From: CAZPUS01 sp964589825
GTDB lineage: Bacteria; Fibrobacterota; Chitinivibrionia; Chitinivibrionales; WJKA01
Length of the DNA: 64,000 bases
Direction: 5' to 3'
NCBI GenBank assembly: GCA_964589825.1
Contig: CAZPUS010000015.1
Span: 4,734-68,733, forward strand
Within the stretch, counting starts at the first letter, position 1; the number at the start of each line of letters is the position of its first letter. Made by a program: the position numbers and the translations under genes. Below are positions 46,107-54,799 of this stretch, piece after piece. The notes beneath the pieces were generated by a model, which had not been told where the DNA came from, did no database searches, and was given only the letters and a program-made list of their open reading frames with translations.

Positions 46107-48266
46107 ATGGAAAATGCAAGGTTGTGTAATACATATTCATGTCTAAAATATATACTCCTTTCCCTTTTATTTTTTTCTGCAGGCTGTAGTAACAAATTCA
46201 GCTATCTGAATGCACGCGAATGTTATCAAAAAGGAGAACAGATGCAGTCGCAGAGACAAACCCAAAAGGCGTATTCATTTTTTGCTGCTGCAGCCGACAA
46301 AGCTGAAAAAGGCGAATATCACTGGGCGGCGGCGCAAATAGCCCCCCATGCAAATGCTGCGTTGTTTCATACAAAATCGGCCTGGTCAGCCGGAATGCGT
46401 ACATACCCGGTTTTGTACAACTATTTACGGTTAGCCTTTTTCACCGATTCCGCTCAGATTCGTGAAAAGGGATTGGAAATGTATGCACAGTTGCCCGACA
46501 GTTTGAAAAATGAACTCATGCGGGCAAAGATTCTGTATCTTACCGGCGATCTCGAAGCTTGTCTCAACGCCTATATCAGGCAATTTCACGCGGATCCTTC
46601 ATCCGAACTCGGTCTGACAATTGCCCGGGTTTATGTAAAAAAAGGTGACCTGATGGGAGCACGTTCGTTTCTTGTTGACAATTGCATGAGTACCCGTACC
46701 TCACCGCAAAGTATATCTCTTCTTGCGTCATTGTATGCACGGGAGTATATGGTAGATAGTGTAAGGTGGGTGTTTAAAACCGCATCACGGTTTCCCGACC
46801 GCATTTATTCTCCCGGGATTCGGCTTGCACATGCTCATTTTTCTCTCCTTTCTGGTTCATATGACGACGCCCATGAGCTTTTGCGCGAGCTTTATTACAA
46901 ACCGAACGCTCGTTTGGATAATGCAATAACGCTTGGGGCAGCACTATCTCTGGGATATCTTTATTCCCTAAATGGAGATAGCGAAAAACTGAAACAATTG
47001 TCCAGGCAAATGGAAACAAAAGGCGGAAATGCCAGGTACATAAAGGGTACCGGCTGCTTTTTCGATCTTCTTCAACAACCCCGAAGCGAAAATGACAGTA
47101 TTATGGAAATGGTGCATCAATGTGATTCGCTTCTTCCTTCGCACGATTTAGGCACACTCATGCTGGCACACCTTTGTGCAGAGAAGAATGAATACGCTGA
47201 GGCTGTAAAATATTTCGACAGGCTCTCTTCGTTAATCAAACATTCGCCCGGTGTGGTGGTCGCGCGTGCCCGTGCAACCGCAGCACTGGGGGTGCCACAG
47301 AAAGCTATCGCGATCCTGGAACATATGCATCGAAAGAATGTGGCATCGAGAAGGTCTCTGGAATTGTATCGAAACATCGCTCTTACGCTCGATTATCTGA
47401 ACAGGGCTGATATGGCACAGGATGCGTTGGAGCAAAGGTATCCCCGGGATACAAGGGTAATATGGAATAGGGCGATGATTGCTTTGAAAAAGCACGAATT
47501 TGATACCGCATTTTCTGTATTTACTCGTCTGGTAAATATATATCCTCAAACAGCCCGTTTTCGAGTTGCAGCCATGAGAGCGGCGTTGCTGAATGGTGAT
47601 ACACGTTCCGTTATGCAGCTTTACAAAAACAGGTCGGCTGACAATGCACACATCTCTATTATCGCTGCTGACGCTGCGCTTAAAGAAGGGGATCCGGCGC
47701 ATGCACATTCTATTTACGTCGCCGGGATGGAAAAAAATGAAAGCCCGCAAGTTGCAATGGCATATGCCCGGTTTTTGCTCGAAGAGAAAAAAGACTTTTC
47801 AGCCGCGGCATCCGTATACAGAGACGTACTTAAGAGACATGGAAAAAGAATAAAAGAGGATACACTTGGTACTGTCCATTTATTCAACAATCTTGCCTGG
47901 ACTCTGCTGCATCAGGAAACACCGGATATGGATCTGGCATTAAAAGCAGCCACGCATGCATATTCCCGCGCTCAGCACAATGTCCATGTTGTAGATACCT
48001 ATGCAGAGGCTTTGATACGCAGCAAAAACTATTCTGAGTGTATATCTGTGCTAAAGGATTCCGAACTTACCGAAAAGGAGCCAAAACTGCGGTATCAGCT
48101 GGCTCGTGCATATGAGAAAAAAGGTGAAAAGAAAAACGCATTGCATGCATATAGAAATGCATTGTTTTCATCAGAGAGCGATAGCACTGTGTTGAAGACC
48201 GATTCACTTGCATATATGATAGATATGCGTACAGAAGCGCTATTGAAAAAGCAGAGAACAAAATAG
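46107..48266 (+). CDS. TPR-repeat lipoprotein of the exopolysaccharide locus
   Basis: 719 residues from ATG 46107, chosen because it places a lipoprotein signal at the N terminus (KYILLSLLFFSAGC, Cys27). The rest is a helical solenoid of tetratricopeptide-like units, for example KGEQMQSQRQTQKAYSFFAA (about 46-65), EYAEAVKYFDRLSSLIKHSP (about 367-386), and near the end LRYQLARAYEKKGEKKNALHAY (about 664-685). Such lipoproteins (PrsT-like) stand at the head of exosortase-type EPS loci and are thought to scaffold periplasmic assembly or export. The stop is six bases before the start of the GGDEF-like gene. Confidence 0.82.
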   Translation: MENARLCNTYSCLKYILLSLLFFSAGCSNKFSYLNARECYQKGEQMQSQRQTQKAYSFFAAAADKAEKGEYHWAAAQIAPHANAALFHTKSAWSAGMRTYPVLYNYLRLAFFTDSAQIREKGLEMYAQLPDSLKNELMRAKILYLTGDLEACLNAYIRQFHADPSSELGLTIARVYVKKGDLMGARSFLVDNCMSTRTSPQSISLLASLYAREYMVDSVRWVFKTASRFPDRIYSPGIRLAHAHFSLLSGSYDDAHELLRELYYKPNARLDNAITLGAALSLGYLYSLNGDSEKLKQLSRQMETKGGNARYIKGTGCFFDLLQQPRSENDSIMEMVHQCDSLLPSHDLGTLMLAHLCAEKNEYAEAVKYFDRLSSLIKHSPGVVVARARATAALGVPQKAIAILEHMHRKNVASRRSLELYRNIALTLDYLNRADMAQDALEQRYPRDTRVIWNRAMIALKKHEFDTAFSVFTRLVNIYPQTARFRVAAMRAALLNGDTRSVMQLYKNRSADNAHISIIAADAALKEGDPAHAHSIYVAGMEKNESPQVAMAYARFLLEEKKDFSAAASVYRDVLKRHGKRIKEDTLGTVHLFNNLAWTLLHQETPDMDLALKAATHAYSRAQHNVHVVDTYAEALIRSKNYSECISVLKDSELTEKEPKLRYQLARAYEKKGEKKNALHAYRNALFSSESDSTVLKTDSLAYMIDMRTEALLKKQRTK

Positions 48267-48271
48267 GTGAT

Positions 48272-48775
48272 TTGTCTGAAACACGGTCAGTGAATGGTGT
48301 ATATGATGCTTGTTTTATTGAATCGAAAAGTGAATTCAGGATGTTTCTTGCTCAGGATATTTTTCATGCAGCATTGGTAAGAGAACAGAAACGGCTCTGT
48401 CGATTCGAGGCCGATTTTGCGTTGGTACGTATTGATATTCGTCCATTGTATCATGAAAAAAACTCATCACATTTGGTTGCAAAGTTAAGACGCACCCATA
48501 TTCAAAAAAAGGCGATAGGTGCAGTTGTAAAAGCAACGCGCGACATCGATATAAAAGGCTGGTATAAAAAAAGCGAAATTATAGGAGTATTGTTTACAGA
48601 GATAGTATCGTGCCATGAAAAGGTACTCGTGTCAAAGGTGAAAAACTCATTATCCGACTCTTTTGGCGAAAACAAAGCAACAGCGGTGACTATGTCGTGG
48701 AATTTTTTCAGCGGGAATGAGAAAACGCGCAACAGTCAATTTGACATTGATTATAACAAAGAGTCGGCAGGTTGA
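48272..48775 (+). CDS. Standalone degenerate GGDEF-like domain protein
   Basis: 167 residues from TTG 48272, five bases after the lipoprotein stop; the start is uncertain and no better one is visible. It aligns with residues about 45-165 of the sugar transferase encoded next but one. Both have a helix like FLxxxxRELKR, a strand like FALVRIDI, a long helix, then RDIDxKGWYKxxxIIGV and an alternating end with KVKNSLSDSFG. The pattern follows a GGDEF (diguanylate cyclase) fold in which the R.GGDEF turn is replaced by KGWYKK.E, so cyclase activity is not expected. It may act as a regulatory or pairing partner of the transferase; that is inference. Confidence 0.7.
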   Translation: MSETRSVNGVYDACFIESKSEFRMFLAQDIFHAALVREQKRLCRFEADFALVRIDIRPLYHEKNSSHLVAKLRRTHIQKKAIGAVVKATRDIDIKGWYKKSEIIGVLFTEIVSCHEKVLVSKVKNSLSDSFGENKATAVTMSWNFFSGNEKTRNSQFDIDYNKESAG

Positions 48776-48922
48776 TTTTTTTTGGACAGGCATCTTGTCC
48801 CTTTTGCTATCAGACAGAATGCTAAGAGAAAGGAAGCGGTGCTGAAAACCAATACCGTGTACAGAGCATTTTTACTTACACTATACTTACCAAAAAGTAA
48901 CAGAAAACTAATAACACAGGTA

Positions 48923-48951
48923 TTGAAAACCACCTATATTTGTCTTATCTT
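48923..48951 (+). promoter_or_regulatory. Possible promoter before the sugar-transferase genes
   Basis: TTGAAA (48923-48928), 17 bases, TATCTT (48946-48951): two mismatches per hexamer at most and ideal spacing, in an AT-rich 239-bp gap upstream of the 47-residue frame and the transferase. Confidence 0.35.
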
Positions 48952-49014
48952 GTACAGACTGCTGGCATTAGAGTCGTGAATACTTAGGCGGTGATGTTTT
49001 TTTGAAGGACCCTC

Positions 49015-49158
49015 ATGCAAGAACAGGAAAAGTCGGAGGAAAAATTAAAAGTACCGCCGACCACGGGGGAGGTGTATCCAAAGATAAAAAAGGAGCGTGC
49101 AGATGATAAAGACAGCGCAAGAGATTTTGCACAAAAAAGAGGAAACTCTGAATACTAA
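49015..49158 (+). CDS. Possible 47-residue charged peptide overlapping the sugar-transferase start
   Basis: Open frame MQEQEKSEEKLKVPPTTGEV...GNSEY with AAGGA six bases before its ATG. It is rich in Lys and Glu, without hydrophobic core, and overlaps the first 56 bases of the transferase gene in another frame. The ribosome-binding site of the transferase (AAGGAG at 49090-49095) lies inside it, so translation of this leader could control access to that site. It may equally be chance. Not tied to any known family. Confidence 0.35.
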   Translation: MQEQEKSEEKLKVPPTTGEVYPKIKKERADDKDSARDFAQKRGNSEY

Positions 49159-50329
49159 TCCAACGTTAATCGCACAAAAATCCCATTATACTGTACAGGC
49201 AGGGGACTGGATCTCGAGATTGGCAGATAATATCAATTTTTGTGATAAGGATCATTTCCTGCTTGATTTTTCACGTGAATTGAAACGATGTGAACGCAGT
49301 ACAGGGCAGTTTTTTCTCGTACTTATCGATATAACTTCGCTACTGCGTACCGAGAAAACAGAGCATCGACTTTACCGGATGTGTCGACGATTGTTACAAT
49401 ATCTGAATACCAATATGAGGGATGTTGACAATAAAGGTTGGTATAAAGAAGGGCGGATCATCGGGATCGTGTGTCCCGGGGTTGGAGTAAACGGGAAAGA
49501 CGCGGTGCTTGCCAAAATTAGAGATGCACGCATGAAAGCGTTTGGAGTAGAGAATGGCGAGCAGGTTGAGGTGGCAAGCAAAGCATTCCCCGGGGAGTTC
49601 AAAGATAACGAAACCGATCAGCGGATATCGATTCGTGGAGTAGATATCAATGTATACCTCGATCAGTTCGCCTCAAATAGACTGCGAAGACGTCTGCTTG
49701 CCGTAAAGAGGGCCCTTGACATAGTGGGAAGCATAACTGCGTTGCTTTTATTTTCCCCGGTGTTTATAATTACCTCTCTTTGTATTAAAATAAGTTCAAA
49801 AGGACCTGTGTTTTACAGACAAAAAAGAGTGGGGCAGGGCGGCAGGACATTCAATATGCTCAAATTCCGCTCGATGTATGTTGATAACGATGAATCGATA
49901 CATAAGGAATTCGTGACCCGGTATATAAAAAGTCAGATTAAAGAGGAAGATGCTGGTGAAGAAAATGCATGCGCCTTTAAGATGAAAAACGATCCGCGCG
50001 TCACGTCGGTTGGAAAGTTTATTCGGAAAACCAGCATTGATGAATTGCCACAGCTTTTCAACGTTCTTTGGGGAGAAATGTCGCTTGTCGGGCCCCGACC
50101 TCCGATCCCGTATGAAGTAGAAGAGTACCTGGCATGGCATACGAGAAGAGTCCTCGATATGAAGCCGGGCATCACATGCTTCTGGCAGGTAGAGGGGCGA
50201 AGTACCACAACATTTGAAACAATGGTTCGTATGGATATTCAGTATTCCAGAAAATGGTCCATATGGCTCGATCTTAAATTATTATTCCTGACCCCTGTCA
50301 GTGTAATAAAGACAAAAGGCGCGTGCTGA
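49103..50329 (+). CDS. Undecaprenyl-phosphate sugar phosphotransferase (bacterial sugar transferase) with N-terminal degenerate GGDEF-like domain
   Basis: 408 residues from ATG 49103 (AAGGAG, seven bases). Residues about 40-165 are the same GGDEF-like fold as in the small protein upstream (MRDVDNKGWYKEGRIIGIV). The catalytic part (about 200-408) starts with KRALDIVGSITALLLFSPVF, a membrane helical hairpin, then GPVFYRQKRVGQGG, FNMLKFRSM, KTSIDELPQLFNVLWGEMSL, VGPRPP and KPGITCFWQVEGR, all hallmarks of PF02397. It transfers a hexose 1-phosphate or related sugar to undecaprenyl phosphate, the first step of repeat-unit assembly at the inner membrane. The usual four-helix N-terminal domain of long family members is absent. 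Confidence 0.93.
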   Translation: MIKTAQEILHKKEETLNTNPTLIAQKSHYTVQAGDWISRLADNINFCDKDHFLLDFSRELKRCERSTGQFFLVLIDITSLLRTEKTEHRLYRMCRRLLQYLNTNMRDVDNKGWYKEGRIIGIVCPGVGVNGKDAVLAKIRDARMKAFGVENGEQVEVASKAFPGEFKDNETDQRISIRGVDINVYLDQFASNRLRRRLLAVKRALDIVGSITALLLFSPVFIITSLCIKISSKGPVFYRQKRVGQGGRTFNMLKFRSMYVDNDESIHKEFVTRYIKSQIKEEDAGEENACAFKMKNDPRVTSVGKFIRKTSIDELPQLFNVLWGEMSLVGPRPPIPYEVEEYLAWHTRRVLDMKPGITCFWQVEGRSTTTFETMVRMDIQYSRKWSIWLDLKLLFLTPVSVIKTKGAC

Positions 50330-50485
50330 GCGTCATTTTGCAAAGAGAGGATTTGATTGTTTTAGCTGGCGTGTTATTAGTGAGGGCTTTTTTTCGGGTA
50401 AATAACGAACGAGAAACATCATATTAATTTCTCAACTTATTTACTGGTCGGTTATTATATCTGTCTAAAAGGAAGGAAGGGACGT

Positions 50486-51490
50486 ATGATTCACATTGGT
50501 GTCATTGGATATGGGTACTGGGGACCGAATATCGTAAGAAATTTTTATGCTGCCGAGGGAGCAACAGTTGATATGGTATGTGATCAGAATCCCGAGGTGT
50601 TGAAAAAGGTTTCCAAAATATATCCCGAAATTTCTCTGGTGAATGATCACGATTCGGTTCTCACCAATGAAAAGATAGATATCGTCGCGGTGGTTACTCC
50701 GGTCTCCACGCATTTCGAACTGGCAAAAAAGGCGCTTGAAAATGGAAAACACATATTCGTTGAAAAACCGTTTACTTCCACCGTCGCACAAGCGCAGGAA
50801 CTGATAGAGATTGCGGTACGGAAAAATCTTCGTATTATGGTCGATCACACATTTCTTTTTACCGGTGCGGTCAGGAAAATAAAGGAGATTCTTTCCCGGC
50901 ACACTCTGGGAGATCTTTATTATTACGACTCCACCCGGGTGAATCTCGGGTTGTTTCAGCATGATGTTAACGTGATATGGGATCTGGCGCCACATGATTT
51001 TTCGATAATGGAGTATTTGATAGACGAAGAGCCGGTATCGGTAGTTGCCACAGGGATGAATCATGTGGGTGATATGGAAAATATCGCCTATGTCACCGTC
51101 TATTTTCAAAACAATTTGCTGGCTCATTTCAATGTCAACTGGTTGTCGCCGGTCAAGGTGCGACAGACATTGATTGGCGGAGAGAAAAAAATGCTGGTAT
51201 GGAATGACATGCAGCCGGATGAAAAGATAAAGGTCTACGATAAAGGGGTCTCGACAACCTCGCGTGAGGGAATATACAAACTACTCGTGAGTTATCGATC
51301 CGGAGATATGTTCGCGCCGAAAGTAGACCCGCAGGAAGCCCTGAAACTCGAGTGCAATCATTTTATTCAGTCCATCAATGAAGGCAAAGATCCGATAAAC
51401 GACGGAGCGCAGGGACTTGCGGTAGTGAAACTGCTTGAAGCGTGCAACACCTCGCTTAGAAACAATGGAAAAATGGTTACGCTAACCTGA
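50486..51490 (+). CDS. Gfo/Idh/MocA sugar-nucleotide dehydrogenase (WlbA/WbpB-like)
   Basis: 334 residues. Rossmann motif IGVIGYGYWGPNIVRNF (about 4-20) and VEKPFTSTVAQA (about 93-104) with the conserved Lys. The GYGYWGPN variant is typical of the WlbA/WbpB branch, which oxidises C3 of UDP-N-acetylglucosaminuronic acid. GGAAGG precedes the ATG. It is followed at once by an acetyltransferase and an aminotransferase in the order wlbA-wlbB-wlbC, so a 3-acetamido sugar donor is the likely product. The UDP-GlcNAc C6 dehydrogenase and the 2-epimerase are not in the window. Confidence 0.88.
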   Translation: MIHIGVIGYGYWGPNIVRNFYAAEGATVDMVCDQNPEVLKKVSKIYPEISLVNDHDSVLTNEKIDIVAVVTPVSTHFELAKKALENGKHIFVEKPFTSTVAQAQELIEIAVRKNLRIMVDHTFLFTGAVRKIKEILSRHTLGDLYYYDSTRVNLGLFQHDVNVIWDLAPHDFSIMEYLIDEEPVSVVATGMNHVGDMENIAYVTVYFQNNLLAHFNVNWLSPVKVRQTLIGGEKKMLVWNDMQPDEKIKVYDKGVSTTSREGIYKLLVSYRSGDMFAPKVDPQEALKLECNHFIQSINEGKDPINDGAQGLAVVKLLEACNTSLRNNGKMVTLT

Positions 51491-51513
51491 ATTATTTGAA
51501 AAGAGCAGGCTAT

Positions 51514-51993
51514 ATGGCATACAACATGATTGCGGATGATGTGGTGATGGGTGGTGATGTGAGACTTGCCCACTTTATCAATTTATACGGATGCATCATA
51601 GGCGATTGCACCAGAATAGGAACGTATGTGGAAGTACAGAAGGGGGCGGAAATAGGGAAAAACTGTAAAATCCAGAGTCACTCCTTTATCTGCGAAGGCG
51701 TAGTGATTGAAGACGAATGCTTTATCGGACACGGCGTCATGTTTACGAACGACAAGTATCCGCGAGCCGTTGCTCACGATGGTTCCATGCAGACAGATGA
51801 TGACTGGCAATGTATCCCCACGCGCTTAAAAAAAGGCGCATCCATTGGTACCAACGCGACTATTTTATGTGGTGTAACGATCGGCGAGGGTGCCATCGTG
51901 GGTGCCGGCGCTGTAGTAACCAGAGACGTAGCCGCCAATACGATCGTAGCGGGCAATCCGGCAACAATTTTACGAAAGGATTATCATGAGTGA
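51514..51993 (+). CDS. Hexapeptide-repeat N-acetyltransferase (WlbB/WbpD-like)
   Basis: 159 residues from ATG 51514; an upstream TTG at 51496 has no better site. The left-handed beta-helix of [LIV]GxxxX units is plain: IGDCTRIGTYVEVQKGAEIG (about 29-48), VVIEDECFIGHGVMFTNDKYPR (about 62-83, with the catalytic His-type loop) and IGTNATILCGVTIGEGAIVG. It ends with the capping VAGNPATILRK. It should acetylate the 3-amino group made by the aminotransferase encoded next (8-base overlap), using acetyl-CoA. Trimeric, cytosolic. Confidence 0.9.
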   Translation: MAYNMIADDVVMGGDVRLAHFINLYGCIIGDCTRIGTYVEVQKGAEIGKNCKIQSHSFICEGVVIEDECFIGHGVMFTNDKYPRAVAHDGSMQTDDDWQCIPTRLKKGASIGTNATILCGVTIGEGAIVGAGAVVTRDVAANTIVAGNPATILRKDYHE

Positions 51994-53167
51994 CGCAGTG
52001 CCGTTTTTAGACATACCTGGGATGCACCAGCCGCTGCACAAGGAGTTGACGGCCATATTCGAACAAGCCCTGCAGACCGGGCGTTTTATCGGCGGGGAGC
52101 ATGTCTCCGGTTTTGAAGCTGATTTCGCTGCATTTTGTGATACCGCACACTGCGTGGGCGTGAATTCAGGTACCGACGCGCTACGCTTTGCCCTGCTGGC
52201 ATGCGGTATAATGCGTGACGATATGGTCATTACCACCCCGCATACGTTTATCGCGACCACCGAGGCCATTACCCAGACGGGCGCACTGCCTTTGTTCGTT
52301 GATATAAAGAAAGATACGTATAATATAGATATCGACGTGCTCGCGCAGTTTCTTGATAACGAATGCACCTTCGACGCAGGCGCGCGCGTGACCCGTCATG
52401 ATGTGACACAGAAGCCGGTACGGGCAATCATTCCCGTACACCTGTACGGACAGACCGCAGACATGGATGCACTCTGTACGCTGGCCGCCAGGTATAATCT
52501 GGCGATCATAGAGGACGCCTGTCAGGCACATGGGGCGCGGTATTTTTCCAGAGAACACCATCGCTGGGAACACGCTGGTTCGATGAGCGATGTCGCGGCA
52601 TTCAGTTTTTATCCGGGAAAGAACCTCGGTGCCCTTGGCGAAGGGGGAGCGGTGACTACGGACAACGAAGAGATCGCACAAAAGGTCCGCATGCTGCGCG
52701 ACCACGGTCAGGCCAGAAAATATTATCACGAGATCGAAGGGTATAACGGCCGGCTCGATGCTATCCAGGCCGGGGCGCTGCGCATCAAGCTGAAACACCT
52801 GTCCACATGGAACGAACAGCGCCGCGCCTGTGCGCTTGCCTATAACCAATCGCTCGCACAGATACCCCGGGTGCGTGTCCCGTTCGTGCCCGACTGGGCA
52901 GAGGCGGTATATCATCTATACGTCATTCGTGTCGCTGACCGCGATGCCCTGGGGACCTATCTCAAAGACCGAAACATCGGCTCAGGCCTGCATTATCCTG
53001 TCCCGCTGCATCTGCAGAACGCGTACGCACATCTCGGTTACAAAGAGGGTGACTTCCCGGTGACCGAAACGATCGCAAAAGAGATCATATCTTTGCCCAT
53101 GTTTCCCGGTATAACCGATGAACAGATAGAAACGGTTGTCAAGGCAGTTCGATCATTTTTCAAGTAA
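51986..53167 (+). CDS. DegT/DnrJ/EryC1/StrS family sugar aminotransferase (WlbC/WbpE-like)
   Basis: 393 residues. The PLP lysine is Lys212 in FSFYPGKNLGALGEGG, preceded by EDACQAHGA (about 176-184, with the PLP-ring Asp) and SGTDALRFAL (about 61-70, phosphate cup). It transfers an amino group, usually from glutamate, to the 3-keto sugar nucleotide made by the WlbA-like enzyme. GC content and codon use look somewhat higher than in the neighbouring genes. It overlaps the acetyltransferase by eight bases. A dTDP-3-amino-sugar pathway is an alternative, but no dTDP-glucose genes are seen. Confidence 0.92.
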   Translation: MSDAVPFLDIPGMHQPLHKELTAIFEQALQTGRFIGGEHVSGFEADFAAFCDTAHCVGVNSGTDALRFALLACGIMRDDMVITTPHTFIATTEAITQTGALPLFVDIKKDTYNIDIDVLAQFLDNECTFDAGARVTRHDVTQKPVRAIIPVHLYGQTADMDALCTLAARYNLAIIEDACQAHGARYFSREHHRWEHAGSMSDVAAFSFYPGKNLGALGEGGAVTTDNEEIAQKVRMLRDHGQARKYYHEIEGYNGRLDAIQAGALRIKLKHLSTWNEQRRACALAYNQSLAQIPRVRVPFVPDWAEAVYHLYVIRVADRDALGTYLKDRNIGSGLHYPVPLHLQNAYAHLGYKEGDFPVTETIAKEIISLPMFPGITDEQIETVVKAVRSFFK

Positions 53168-53211
53168 TAAATGCGATACGCTGGCGTCCGGAGATAGGCG
53201 ATCCTACAATA

Positions 53212-53733
53212 ATGGGGTGGGTTACGGTGCTATTTTATTTTGTGGGTGCGGGTGCGGCCGTATGGGTGATAGTATGTGGCAAAAAAAATGGAGTAGCCGC
53301 AGGCCGGGATGTGACCGTATGGACAGTTATCGCGATCTGTATGACCATACTTGCAATAAACAAGCAACTCGACCTTCAGTCACTATGTACCGATATAGGA
53401 CGGGCTCTGAGCAAAACACAGGGCTGGTATGAACAGCGAAGAGTAGTACAGAAGTGGTTCGTTGTTGTGTTCGGTATTTCAGGGTCGGTACTGTTTTTAC
53501 TCGTAGCCTTGGTATTCAGGCGATGCATGCGACACTACCTGTTGCTCTGGACAGGGAGCGCCTTGCTGGGGATCTTTTTGGTGATTCGTGCAGCTTCATT
53601 TCATCATTTTGATGCGCTTATCAATTGTGCTCCATATGGAGTACGGCTGAACTGGGTATTCGAGCTCAGCGGAATATGTCTAATTACTGCGGCGGCTTGC
53701 CGGGATGTGACTGCACACAGAAAAATGATGTGA
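53212..53733 (+). CDS. Small membrane protein of EPS loci, function unknown
   Basis: 173 residues with four hydrophobic helices (about 2-21, 35-50, 80-104, 110-127) and perhaps a fifth near the end. The loop after helix 2 has NKQLDLQSLCTDIGRALSKT followed by QGWYEQRRVVQ, a pattern I know from unnamed membrane proteins in proteobacterial EPS and exosortase loci. No function is established. No good ribosome-binding site before ATG 53212. Confidence 0.7.
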   Translation: MGWVTVLFYFVGAGAAVWVIVCGKKNGVAAGRDVTVWTVIAICMTILAINKQLDLQSLCTDIGRALSKTQGWYEQRRVVQKWFVVVFGISGSVLFLLVALVFRRCMRHYLLLWTGSALLGIFLVIRAASFHHFDALINCAPYGVRLNWVFELSGICLITAAACRDVTAHRKMM

Positions 53734-53770
53734 CTTGGCTTTTTACCGAAGGTGTGTGTATCGGAACACG

Positions 53771-54799
53771 ATGAGAGTAGTAAATCCACTTACATATCAG
53801 GACTGGGACGACCGGGTTCTTACTTTTTCGGATTATTCAGTATCGCACAGTCAGTTTTGGGCAAAAACACTGTATGATGCGTACGGATACAGCCTCTGTT
53901 ATTTTGCAGAAGAAGACAGGGGTGCGTTTCATACTGTAATTCCGGTAATGGAAATAAAAAGCATAATTACCGGTATTCGTGGTGTATGCCTGCCGTTTAC
54001 CGATTTTTGTGTGCCGATTACCATCTCACCGTCCGGTATCGATGCCTGTTTTAAAAGAATTGTTGAATACGGCCGTATACATAAATGGAACTATATTGAG
54101 ACCAGGGGATGGGATCGATTTGTGCGATCCCCCGCAGATGCGATAAAATGTTATGAACATGTAATTCATCTTGGAGACAGCGAGTCGCGATTATATGCAC
54201 AATTCAGGCATAGCACACAAAGAAATATCAAAAAAGCAATTACACACAAATTGACCGTTTCTGCAGAACGATCTTTTAGTGCCGTCGGTTCTTATTACTC
54301 TCTGCACTGTGCGACCCGAAGGTCTCACGGGCTTCCGCCTCAGCCGTTTTCTTTTTTTTCTGCATTACATGCGAACATTCTTAAAAACAACAGGGGATTT
54401 ATTGTACTTGCCCGATATAATAATAAGCCTGTTGCCGGGGCGGTCTTTTTGCTTTTCGGGAAAAAGGCGCTTTATAAATACGGCGCCTCATCAAAACGAT
54501 TCCAGTTTACACGTGCAAACAATCTTGTAATGTGGCACGGAATAACGCAATGCGTTCGTAACGGATGTCACAGCCTTTCTTTGGGTAAAACGTCAGCGCA
54601 AAACAAGGGGCTTTTGCAGTTTAAAAACGGATGGGCTGCGGATAAAAAGGTTCGGTACTATAGCAGGTATTCACCTGCCAAAGAATGTGACGTAGCTGTA
54701 AAAGACAAAGTGTTCGGTGTGCATCGCCATTTATTCAGGGTGTTACCCTTACCTTTGCTGCAGATTGTCAGCAGGGTAGTATACAGGCATATTGGTTGA
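53771..54799 (+). CDS. FemAB/GNAT-fold acyltransferase of EPS locus
   Basis: 342 residues from ATG 53771; a TTG at 53735 is the alternative. Two tandem GNAT-like halves are expected. Seen are HSQFWAKTLYDAYGY near the N terminus, FRHSTQRNIKKAI (about 141-153), and in the second half KPVAGAVFLLFGKKALYKYGAS, given here as about 211-232, with LGKTSAQNKGLLQFKNGW (about 273-290), which matches the FemAB-like proteins of XrtA-type EPS clusters. Its role there is not known; transfer of an amino acid or acyl group to the polysaccharide is inferred from the FemAB family. The next gene starts directly after its stop. Confidence 0.8.
   Translation: MRVVNPLTYQDWDDRVLTFSDYSVSHSQFWAKTLYDAYGYSLCYFAEEDRGAFHTVIPVMEIKSIITGIRGVCLPFTDFCVPITISPSGIDACFKRIVEYGRIHKWNYIETRGWDRFVRSPADAIKCYEHVIHLGDSESRLYAQFRHSTQRNIKKAITHKLTVSAERSFSAVGSYYSLHCATRRSHGLPPQPFSFFSALHANILKNNRGFIVLARYNNKPVAGAVFLLFGKKALYKYGASSKRFQFTRANNLVMWHGITQCVRNGCHSLSLGKTSAQNKGLLQFKNGWAADKKVRYYSRYSPAKECDVAVKDKVFGVHRHLFRVLPLPLLQIVSRVVYRHIG

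Noticed and set aside
48784..48800. GGACA...TGTCC hairpin next to a T run
   Set aside because: The T run precedes the stem on the + strand; it would only work on the - strand, where there is no gene to terminate.
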